Assembly (NCBI RefSeq): GCF_026342015.1
Contig: NZ_JAPENL010000003.1
Span: 806,001-870,000, forward strand
Origin: Micromonospora lupini
GTDB lineage: Bacteria; Actinomycetota; Actinomycetes; Mycobacteriales; Micromonosporaceae
Direction: 5' to 3'
Length of the DNA stretch: 64,000 nucleotides
Part shown: piece by piece, positions 57,525-64,000 of the stretch
How the letters are laid out: each line of letters opens with the position of its first letter
How positions within the stretch are numbered: the stretch's first letter is position 1
Translations under genes and position numbers: made by a program
The notes under the pieces: model-generated
What the model saw: only the letters and a program-made list of their open reading frames with translations
What the model was told of the DNA's origin: nothing
Databases searched by the model: none

Positions 57525-57538
57525 CGGGAGCGCTCCCA
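57525..57538. promoter_or_regulatory. CebR operator 1 upstream of cebE
   Basis: CGGGAGCGCTCCCA matches the CebR consensus palindrome at 13 of 14 positions. It lies 133 nt before the cebE ATG. Confidence 0.85.
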
Positions 57539-57577
57539 TGAGATTGCCGGGGCGCTACCAGGGTGTCAATAGACCAT

Positions 57578-57591
57578 TGGGAGCGTTCCCA
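57578..57591. promoter_or_regulatory. CebR operator 2 upstream of cebE
   Basis: TGGGAGCGTTCCCA differs from the consensus by one base. Its centre is 53 bp from operator 1, about five helical turns, which allows two repressor dimers to sit on the same face. Confidence 0.85.
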
Positions 57592-57658
57592 GATCGTTAC
57601 CGCCCTGTTTCGGACCGGCACCTGGGGTGACGGCGTCGGCCCGTACGCCCAGGCCGGC

Positions 57659-58204
57659 TCAGCAGAAGCGGCGCAGCAGGGTGGTGGCGACTGCGGAATC
57701 GAAGAACGTCGGGTCGAAGCCGTCGCCGACCCAGCCCCGCAGCACGGCCCGCTCCGGATCGGTCGGATCGGCAAGCGCCGCGAGCAGCGCCTGGTAGCCG
57801 GGCGGCCCACCGATGCCCTCCGGAGGGCAGGCCCGCCGGCCGTCCAGGCAGATCGGGTACCGCTCGTCGTGGTCGGCGGTCAGCGCGTCCTCGACGACCA
57901 GGTCGTGCTCCCACCAGTCACCGAAGTCGTACGTGTAGGAGAACCTGCCGCCCTTGCCGAGCACCGCGTCCAGCCGGACGTCCAGCTCGTCGTGCAGCGC
58001 CAGGCCGCCGTCCGGGTCCGGCTCGCCGTACGCCACCGCTTCGATCTCGAACGAGTGCAGGTGGCAGTCCCGCCAGCCCATCGCGTGCTGGGCGACCCGG
58101 TGCAGCCGGTCCAGCGTGTAGCCGGCCGGGACGAGCACCCGGCGCCACACCTGCGGACGTACGCCGGCGAGGGACATCTTCAACTGGAAGATCTGACGCG
58201 GCAT
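57659..58204 (-). CDS. plasmid pRiA4b ORF-3-like protein
   Basis: A 181-aa protein starting MPRQIFQLKMSLAGVRPQVWRRVLVP, with DRLHRVAQHAMGWRDCHLHSFEI, FSYTYDFGDWWEHDLVVE and CPPEGIGGPPGYQALLAAL. These are the conserved blocks of the pRiA4b ORF-3 family (PF07929), which is also carried as a passenger in IS1096-type elements. Its molecular function is unknown. There are no transposase remnants or terminal inverted repeats around it here, so it looks like a resident chromosomal gene. Confidence 0.9.
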   Translation of the reverse strand: MPRQIFQLKMSLAGVRPQVWRRVLVPAGYTLDRLHRVAQHAMGWRDCHLHSFEIEAVAYGEPDPDGGLALHDELDVRLDAVLGKGGRFSYTYDFGDWWEHDLVVEDALTADHDERYPICLDGRRACPPEGIGGPPGYQALLAALADPTDPERAVLRGWVGDGFDPTFFDSAVATTLLRRFC

Positions 58205-58238
58205 GCTGTCCTGTCCTCCGGCGGCTTAGGCTGCGAGC

Positions 58239-58358
58239 ATGATCTGCCGAGCGTGCCGGGCCCGGCGGCACGACGACTGCCCGGGCCGGAACTGGTGCGA
58301 CTGCCAGCACCGTACCGCCGAACCGACCCCTCCGGTCACCGGTCCGGCCGGCGAATGA
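58239..58358 (+). CDS. 39-aa cysteine-rich small ORF overlapping the reductase gene
   Basis: From ATG 58239 an open frame encodes MICRACRARRHDDC, then PGRNWCDCQHR and a Pro/Thr-rich tail. Its five cysteines (3, 6, 14, 20, 22) and two flanking histidines could bind zinc or a cluster. The TGA stop overlaps the ATG of the reductase gene (ATGA), a strong sign that it is really translated. No family was recognised. Confidence 0.5.
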   Translation: MICRACRARRHDDCPGRNWCDCQHRTAEPTPPVTGPAGE

Positions 58359-59101
58359 CGGTCGGAATCCCGATCCGGCGGCTCTGGCCCGAGCCGTCCA
58401 CCCAGCCGCTCGACGACGCCACGCTCACCGCGCTCTACCGCCGCGCCGACACGCCCCGGCTGCGGGTCAACTTCGTCGCCAGCCTGGACGGCGCGGTAAG
58501 TGTGGACGGCTACTCCGCCGGCCTGTCCGGCGAGCCGGACAAGCGGGTCTTCAGCCTGCTGCGGATGCTCTGCGACGCCCTGGTGGTGGCCGCCGGCACG
58601 CTCCGGCACGAGGGGTACCGGGCGGTCCGGCTCGACGAGGCTCGGCGGGAATGGCGTCGGGCGAACGGGCTGGCCGCGTACCCGACGCTTGTTGTCGTCT
58701 CCGGCTCCCTCGACCTGGACCCGGCGCAGGCCGCCTTCGCCGAAGCCCCGGTCCGGCCGATCGTGCTCACGCGCGCCGACGCGGACCCGCCGCCCGGCCT
58801 GACCGACGTCGCCGACCTGCTGCGCTGCGGAACCGACCGGGTCGACCTCGCCGCCGGCCTCGCCGACCTGCACGGGCGCGGGCTGACCCAACTGCTCTGC
58901 GAGGGCGGCCCGCACCTGCTCGGCGCGCTCACCGCCGCCGACCTGGTGGACGAGCTGTGCCTCACCGTCGCGCCGCTGCTCGCCGGTTCCGGCGCGGGCC
59001 GGATCACCGCCGGCGACGCCAGCGCACCCCGGCGCCTGCCACTGCGGCACGTGCTCGCCGCCGACGACGGCGTCCTCATGCTCCGCCACGCCCGCGGGTG
59101 A
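58355..59101 (+). CDS. RibD C-terminal-type pyrimidine reductase family protein
   Basis: A 248-aa NADPH-dependent reductase fold. LRVNFVASLDGAVSVDG is the substrate/NADPH segment typical of RibD reductase domains, followed by VFSLLRMLCDALVVAAGTLRHEGY, LTQLLCEGGPHLLGAL and DELCLTVAPLLAGSGAGRI. No deaminase domain is present. It is one of the several stand-alone RibD_C proteins of actinobacteria whose substrates may be flavin intermediates or other pterin-like compounds. ATG 58355 overlaps the small ORF stop. Confidence 0.88.
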   Translation: MTVGIPIRRLWPEPSTQPLDDATLTALYRRADTPRLRVNFVASLDGAVSVDGYSAGLSGEPDKRVFSLLRMLCDALVVAAGTLRHEGYRAVRLDEARREWRRANGLAAYPTLVVVSGSLDLDPAQAAFAEAPVRPIVLTRADADPPPGLTDVADLLRCGTDRVDLAAGLADLHGRGLTQLLCEGGPHLLGALTAADLVDELCLTVAPLLAGSGAGRITAGDASAPRRLPLRHVLAADDGVLMLRHARG

Positions 59102-59249
59102 CGAACCGTCGCCCGGTCGCACACCCAGCGTCGCGAGTGTGACCGGGCATCGTGTCCTCCGCCGCGTCGCGTGGCGACCTGTCGTACTCCTCGGGCAGGA
59201 TGCAGGGCATGTGCCCCGACCGCGTTGCCCGACCGACCCATCCCGCCCG

Positions 59250-61010
59250 ATGACCGACGTCGACCACGACGGCCTGGACGGCCCGGGCCAGCCGGTCGGG
59301 CGCGTGCTCGGCACCGCCGACGCCACCCCGTTGCAGTTCTGGACGGCCGTGGCGCCCGGCAGCTATCTCCAGCTCGACGACGTGGTGGTCACCCGCCGCG
59401 AGCTGCCCGACCGGGAGCCGGTGACGATCGCCGGGGTGGTCACCCAGGTCCGCGCCCGGCACGAGGGCGCCCAGTTCGACTCCGACGTGTTCGCCATCGC
59501 CGACGGCACGCTGCCCGCGCAGGTGCAGGAGGCGGCCGAGGTGACCACCACACGTGTCGACCCGGAGTTCTACGTGCCGCCGACGCCGGGGGCGGTGGTG
59601 CACCGGGCCGAGGGCGACGCGCGGGCCCGCGCGCTGCACTTCGACCGGATGGAACGGCGCATCCCGATGGGCATGGGCCGCGACGGGGTGCCGGTCTACC
59701 TGAACGCCGACTTCCTCGACGGCAGCCGGGGCGCGCACGTCTCCATCTCCGGCATCTCCGGTGTGGCCACCAAGACGAGCTTCGCCACGTTCCTGCTCTA
59801 CTCGGTCTTCCGCTCCGGCGTCCTGGGCGGCGACGCGGTCAACGCCAAGGCGCTGATCTTCAACGTCAAGGGCGAGGACCTGCTGTTCCTCGACCACCCC
59901 AACCTGCGCCTCGACGAGCCGACCCGAGCGGCGTACGCGAAGCTGGGCCTGAGCGCCGGCGCCTTCCCCGACGTCCGGGTGTACGCCCCGCCCCGGGTCG
60001 GCGACGCGGCCGGCACGCCCGACGTGAGCAGCCGGCTCACCGGCGTGGACGCCTTCTACTGGACGCTCAGCGAGTTCTGCGCCGACCGCCTGCTGCCGTA
60101 CGTCTTCGCCGACGCCGACGACGAGCGCCAGCAGTACACGATGGTCGTGCACTCGGTCACCGCGCACCTGGCCCGCCACGCCCAGCCCGCCGACGGCGGG
60201 GTGAGCATCGACGGGGTCCGGCTGGGCTCCTACGGCGACCTGGTCGACCACATCGTCGATGCGCTCAACGACGACGAGACCCGCTCCGACTGGGCGGGCA
60301 GCGCGGTCGGCCTGGGCACCGTCAACGCGTTCGCCCGCCGGCTGATCGGCAGCAAGAAGGACCTGGCCCGGCTGATCCGTGGCGACCTGGCGACCCGTCG
60401 CCCGCACTCGATCAACACGAGCGAGTCGGCCCAGGTGACTGTGGTCGACCTGCACAACCTTCCGGACCGGGCCCAACGGTTCGTGGTCGGCGTGACGCTC
60501 AAGAGCGAGTTCGAGCGCAAGGAGAAGTCCGGCACGGCCAAGCCGCTGCTGTTCGTCGTCCTCGACGAGCTCAACAAGTACGCGCCCCGGGAGGGCTCCT
60601 CCCCGATCAAGGAGGTGCTGCTCGACATCGCCGAGCGCGGGCGGTCGCTCGGGGTCATCCTGATCGGCGCCCAGCAGACGGCGAGCGAGGTGGAGCGGCG
60701 CATCGTCACCAACTCGGCGATCCGGGTGGTCGGTCGGCTCGACCCGGCCGAGGCGTCCCGCCCGGAGTACGGTTTCCTGCCACCGGCGCAGCGGCAGCGG
60801 GCGCTGCTCGCCAAGCCGGGCACCATGTTCGTCAACCAGCCGGACATCCCGGTGCCGCTCTGCCTGGAGTTCCCGTTCCCGGCGTGGGCCACCCGGGTCT
60901 CCGAGGCGGGTCGCGCCCCCTCGGAGACGCTGCGCTCGATCACCCAGTCCGCCGACCCGTTCGCCGTGGTGGGCTCCGGCGGCGGCACCGACGACGACAT
61001 CCCGTTCTAG
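59250..61010 (+). CDS. HerA/DUF87-like ATPase linked to sbcCD
   Basis: A 586-aa cytoplasmic ATPase. The first ~130 residues form a beta-barrel-like HAS domain (FWTAVAPGSYLQLDDVVVT). The Walker A region is degenerate, GISGVATKTSF, with one extra residue before Lys and Thr instead of the usual Gly. Walker B is LLFVVLDELNKYAP, and an arginine-finger-like region and GVILIGAQQTASEVE follow. This layout is that of HerA-type hexameric translocases, which in archaea work with Mre11-Rad50. Here it sits 14 nt before sbcD. ATG 59250 gives the best N-terminus; the longer frame is unlikely. Confidence 0.85.
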   Translation: MTDVDHDGLDGPGQPVGRVLGTADATPLQFWTAVAPGSYLQLDDVVVTRRELPDREPVTIAGVVTQVRARHEGAQFDSDVFAIADGTLPAQVQEAAEVTTTRVDPEFYVPPTPGAVVHRAEGDARARALHFDRMERRIPMGMGRDGVPVYLNADFLDGSRGAHVSISGISGVATKTSFATFLLYSVFRSGVLGGDAVNAKALIFNVKGEDLLFLDHPNLRLDEPTRAAYAKLGLSAGAFPDVRVYAPPRVGDAAGTPDVSSRLTGVDAFYWTLSEFCADRLLPYVFADADDERQQYTMVVHSVTAHLARHAQPADGGVSIDGVRLGSYGDLVDHIVDALNDDETRSDWAGSAVGLGTVNAFARRLIGSKKDLARLIRGDLATRRPHSINTSESAQVTVVDLHNLPDRAQRFVVGVTLKSEFERKEKSGTAKPLLFVVLDELNKYAPREGSSPIKEVLLDIAERGRSLGVILIGAQQTASEVERRIVTNSAIRVVGRLDPAEASRPEYGFLPPAQRQRALLAKPGTMFVNQPDIPVPLCLEFPFPAWATRVSEAGRAPSETLRSITQSADPFAVVGSGGGTDDDIPF

Positions 61011-61024
61011 GGGGCCGGCACAGC

Positions 61025-62173
61025 ATGAAGATCCTGCACACCTCGGACTGGCACGTGGGCAAGGTGCTCAAGGGACAGTCCCGGGCCGAGGAGCACAAGG
61101 CCGTACTGGCCGGCGTGATCGACATCGCCCGTGCCGAACAGCCGGATCTGGTGATCGTCGCCGGCGACCTGTACGACACGGCCGCGCCGACCTCGGAGGC
61201 GACCCGGCTGGTCACCAGGGCGTTGACCGCGCTGCGTCGCACAGGCGCGGACGTGGTCGCGATCGGCGGCAACCACGACAACGGCCCGGCGCTTGACGCG
61301 CTGCGGCCGTGGGCCGAGGCCGCCGGCATCACGCTGCGCGGCGGCGTCCGGGAAAACCCGGCCGAGCACGTGATCGACGGCGTCACGGCCGGCGGGGAGC
61401 GGTGGCAGCTGGCCGCGCTGCCGTTCCTGTCCCAGCGGTACGCGATCCGCGCGCTGGAGATGTACGAGCTGACCGCCGCGGAGGCCAACCAGACGTACGC
61501 CGACCACCTGGGCCGCGTGCTGGGCCGCCTCACCGAGGGCTTCGCCGAGCCGGACCGGGTGCACCTGGTCACCGCGCACCTGACGGTGACCGGCGCGGCG
61601 GCCGGCGGCGGTGAGCGGGACGCACACACGGTGCTCGGCTACGCCGTGCCGGCCACCGTCTTCCCCGCGAACGCCCACTACGTCGCGCTGGGCCACCTGC
61701 ACCGGGCGCAGCAGGTGAACGGCCCGTGCCCGGTGCGCTACAGCGGCAGTCCGCTCGCCGTCGACTTCGGCGAACAGGAGAACGTGCCCTCGGTGACGGT
61801 GGTCGAGGTGACCGCGAGCACGGCCGCCCGGGTGCGGGAGGTGCCGGTGACCGCCGCGAGCGCGCTGCGGACGGTGCGCGGCACCCTGGCCCAGCTCGCC
61901 GAGATCGAGGCGCCGGACGCCTGGCTGCGGGTGTTCGTCCGGGAGCAGCCCCGCGCCGGCCTGCGCGAGGAGATCCAGGAGCTGCTCCCCCGGGCGTTGG
62001 AGATCCGGATCGACCCGGAGCTGCTCGCCGCGCCGGGCAGCGGCGCGCGCATCGCGCAGCGGTCGGGGCGTTCGCCCCGCGAGCTGTTCGGTGACTACCT
62101 GGACAGCCGGGGCCACGCCGACGAGGGCGTACGGGAACTCTTCGACGAGCTCTTCGAGGAGGTCGAGCACTGA
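61025..62173 (+). CDS. sbcD: DNA repair nuclease subunit SbcD (Mre11)
   Basis: A 382-aa metallo-phosphoesterase. The five nuclease motifs are visible: HTSDWHVGK, VAGDLYD, IGGNHD, VTAHLTV and ALGHLHRAQ. The C-terminal ~110 residues form the capping and SbcC-binding part. With SbcC it opens hairpins and trims blocked double-strand ends. Its stop overlaps the sbcC start (TGATG), and the HerA-like ATPase gene is 14 nt upstream, so all three genes are one transcription unit. Confidence 0.96.
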   Translation: MKILHTSDWHVGKVLKGQSRAEEHKAVLAGVIDIARAEQPDLVIVAGDLYDTAAPTSEATRLVTRALTALRRTGADVVAIGGNHDNGPALDALRPWAEAAGITLRGGVRENPAEHVIDGVTAGGERWQLAALPFLSQRYAIRALEMYELTAAEANQTYADHLGRVLGRLTEGFAEPDRVHLVTAHLTVTGAAAGGGERDAHTVLGYAVPATVFPANAHYVALGHLHRAQQVNGPCPVRYSGSPLAVDFGEQENVPSVTVVEVTASTAARVREVPVTAASALRTVRGTLAQLAEIEAPDAWLRVFVREQPRAGLREEIQELLPRALEIRIDPELLAAPGSGARIAQRSGRSPRELFGDYLDSRGHADEGVRELFDELFEEVEH

Positions 62174-64000
62174 TGCGGCCGATGCGGTTGGACATGGCCG
62201 GTTTCACGGTCTTCCGGGACGAGACGACAGTCGACTTCACCGACGCCGACTTCTTCGCGCTGATCGGCCCCACCGGCTCGGGCAAGTCCACCGTGCTGGA
62301 CGCCATCTGTTTCGCCCTCTACGGCACGGTGCCCCGCTGGGGCGGCGCCCGGGGGCTTGCCAACGCGCTCGCGCCGTCGGCGACCGAGGCCCGGGTCCGG
62401 CTGGTCTTCGAGTCCGGCGGCGCCCGGTACGTGGCGACCCGGGTGGTGCGCCGCGACGGCCGGGGCAACGTGAAGACCGCGAACGCCGGGCTGCAGGTGA
62501 TGCCTGCCGGCTTCGACGTGACCAAGCTCGACACCGGGTTGAGCCCGGACGACCTCGGCGAGGTGATCGCCGGGACGCCCGCCGAGATGGAACAGGCGGT
62601 GCTGGAGGCGGTCGGGCTGCCGTACGAGCAGTTCACCAGCTGCGTGGTGCTGCCGCAGGGGCAGTTCGCCGACTTCCTGCACGCCAAGCCGGCGACCCGG
62701 CAGCAGATCCTGGTCAACCTGCTCGGCCTCGGTGTCTACGAGGACGTGCAGAAGAAGGCGACGGCGCGCGCCGCGCAGGCGGAGGCCCGGCTGGACGCGG
62801 TCGACCAGGTGCTCGCCGGTCTGACGGGGGTGGACGACGAGGCGTTGGCCGAGGCCGACGCCCGGGTGGGCCGGATGACCGAGCTTGCCGAAGCGGTGAC
62901 CGGGGCCGTGCCGGAGCTGGCAGCGGCCCGGGCACGCGCGCGGGAGGCGGCGGCTGCGCTGACCGCCCTGGACGACGAGCTGGGCGTGCTGTCCGGGGTG
63001 CGTGCCCCGCGCGGGGTGGCCGAGGTGGCCCGCGCGGTGACGGCGGCGCGGGCCGAGGCCGACGCCGCGGCCACGACTGTGTCGCTGGCCGAGGAGCGGG
63101 AGGAGAAGCTGCGCGGTGAGCTGGCCGGCGCCGGTGACGAGAGCGCGCTGCGGTTGCTGCTGCGGGCGTACGACGACAGGGATCGACTGACCGGCGAGGC
63201 GGACACGGTCCGCGCGGCCGTGCGCGCGGCGGACGAGGAGCACGTGACGGCGGTGGCGGCGTTGGCCGCCGCCCGGGTGGACGCCGAGCGGGCCGACGCC
63301 GAGTTGGAGGCGGCCTTCCGGGCGCACGAGGAGGCGAAGGCCACCGACCTGGCGGTCAGCCTGCGGGTGCACCTGCACCCCGGCGTGCCGTGCCCGGTGT
63401 GCGAGCACCCGGTGGCCGAGGTGCCTGCGGTGCCTGCGGATTCGGCGGTGGCCACCGCGACGGCCGCCGGCAAGGCGGCGAGGGCCGCCACCAAGGCCGC
63501 GCAGGCGGCGGTGCAGCAGCGGGATGCCGCGGCGCGTGACCTGGAGCGGCTGCTGGTGCAGGCCCGCGCCCGGCAGGAGCAGGTGGACGCCCGGCTGGCC
63601 GAGCTGGGCGGGCAGCTCGCGGGCGCGGCCGAGCCGGCGGTGCTGCGTCGGGAGCTGGCCGAGCATGCCCGGCTGCGACGCGCCCTGGAGGAGGCCGCGA
63701 CCGCCGTGCGGGCCGGCCGGGACAGCGCCCGTCAGGCGCGCGCGGGTGTGGACGCGGCCGAGGAGCGGTTGCGGGCGGCCTGGCGGGGCTTCGACACCGC
63801 GCGCGACGGGCTGGCGCGGTTCGGTCCGCCGGCGGCCGACCGCGACGACGTGGCGGCCTCGTGGACGGCGCTCACCGACTGGGCGACGGCCGAGGCCGAG
63901 CGCCGCCGCGCCGACCGGGCCGGCCGGGCGAGCGTCGTCGCCGAGGCGGAGGAGGCGGCCGACGCGGTGCAACGGGCCATCGCGGACATCTTCGCCGCCG
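62173..64000 (+). CDS. sbcC: DNA repair ATPase SbcC (Rad50), partial
   Basis: The gene runs off the right edge after ~609 codons. Walker A is GPTGSGKST near residue 35, and the Q-loop/coil entry is SCVVLPQGQFADFLHAKP. Two long Ala/Glu/Arg-rich coiled coils flank the zinc hook CPVC at residues 407-410. The C-terminal ATPase half (signature and Walker B) lies outside the window. SMC-like SbcC tethers DNA ends and controls the SbcD nuclease. The ATG overlaps the sbcD stop. Confidence 0.95.
   Translation, partial: MRPMRLDMAGFTVFRDETTVDFTDADFFALIGPTGSGKSTVLDAICFALYGTVPRWGGARGLANALAPSATEARVRLVFESGGARYVATRVVRRDGRGNVKTANAGLQVMPAGFDVTKLDTGLSPDDLGEVIAGTPAEMEQAVLEAVGLPYEQFTSCVVLPQGQFADFLHAKPATRQQILVNLLGLGVYEDVQKKATARAAQAEARLDAVDQVLAGLTGVDDEALAEADARVGRMTELAEAVTGAVPELAAARARAREAAAALTALDDELGVLSGVRAPRGVAEVARAVTAARAEADAAATTVSLAEEREEKLRGELAGAGDESALRLLLRAYDDRDRLTGEADTVRAAVRAADEEHVTAVAALAAARVDAERADAELEAAFRAHEEAKATDLAVSLRVHLHPGVPCPVCEHPVAEVPAVPADSAVATATAAGKAARAATKAAQAAVQQRDAAARDLERLLVQARARQEQVDARLAELGGQLAGAAEPAVLRRELAEHARLRRALEEAATAVRAGRDSARQARAGVDAAEERLRAAWRGFDTARDGLARFGPPAADRDDVAASWTALTDWATAEAERRRADRAGRASVVAEAEEAADAVQRAIADIFAA

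Noticed and set aside
57659..58204. Insertion sequence, because pRiA4b ORF-3-like genes occur in IS1096-type elements
   Set aside because: No transposase, inverted repeats or target duplication was seen around the gene.

Overview
The window is GC-rich, actinobacterial DNA. Codon use, many GTG starts, GTGA and ATGA stop/start overlaps, leaderless-looking -10 boxes and the gene content together point to Micromonosporaceae, most likely Micromonospora. This placement is an inference from family resemblance; no database was searched. Coding density is high. No CRISPR array, prophage or intact insertion sequence was seen.

Region 1 (1-12000): a minus-strand operon running from 10959 past the left edge. 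It encodes a secreted multidomain glycosidase, an NAD-dependent sugar dehydrogenase/epimerase, a sugar-binding lipoprotein, two permeases, an FAD-dependent oxidoreductase and two enolase-superfamily sugar-acid dehydratases. Six of the seven junctions are 4-nt overlaps or short gaps. A divergent IclR regulator (11292) and several inverted repeats lie between them. This looks like a polysaccharide-to-aldonate/uronate catabolic locus.

Region 2 (12100-20900): tRNA-Val(GAC) and tRNA-Gly(GCC), then a small membrane protein and a four-gene ABC exporter set (two ATPases, two giant FtsX-type permeases), then a second tRNA-Val(GAC), tRNA-Cys(GCA) and tRNA-Gly(GCC). The exporter set is therefore bracketed by a duplicated tRNA block.

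Region 3 (21280-34900): TetR regulator, DinB-like protein, AlkB alkane monooxygenase with a promoter/operator, secreted M36 metalloprotease, membrane-anchored secreted protein, methyltransferase, P450, polysaccharide deacetylase lipoprotein, an ABC-2 exporter, and a convergent NarL-type two-component system. The exporter and kinase promoters share a GACGAAAGTC palindrome.

Region 4 (34890-38970): biotin genes bioF and bioD (minus) and bioB, bsaP and a GNAT (plus). A 60-bp tandem repeat sits between bioF and bioD and forms an 80-aa ORF that overlaps both genes by GTGA.

Region 5 (39020-57600): plant cell-wall degradation. It holds a GH10-CBM13-GH62 xylanase/arabinofuranosidase, a GH9-CBM3-FN3-FN3-CBM2 cellulase, and the cellobiose locus cebE-cebF-cebG-bglC with LacI-type cebR. 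CebR-like boxes precede both the GH9 gene and cebE. Between the two lie an atypical aldehyde dehydrogenase, an ACT-GNAT acetyltransferase of the MaKat type, a second ACT protein, and a kinase/acyl-CoA dehydrogenase pair of the ACAD10/11 type.

Region 6 (57650-64000): a pRiA4b ORF-3-like protein, a 39-aa Cys-rich ORF overlapping a RibD-type reductase, then a HerA-like ATPase followed by sbcD and sbcC (truncated by the right edge), a likely DNA-repair operon.
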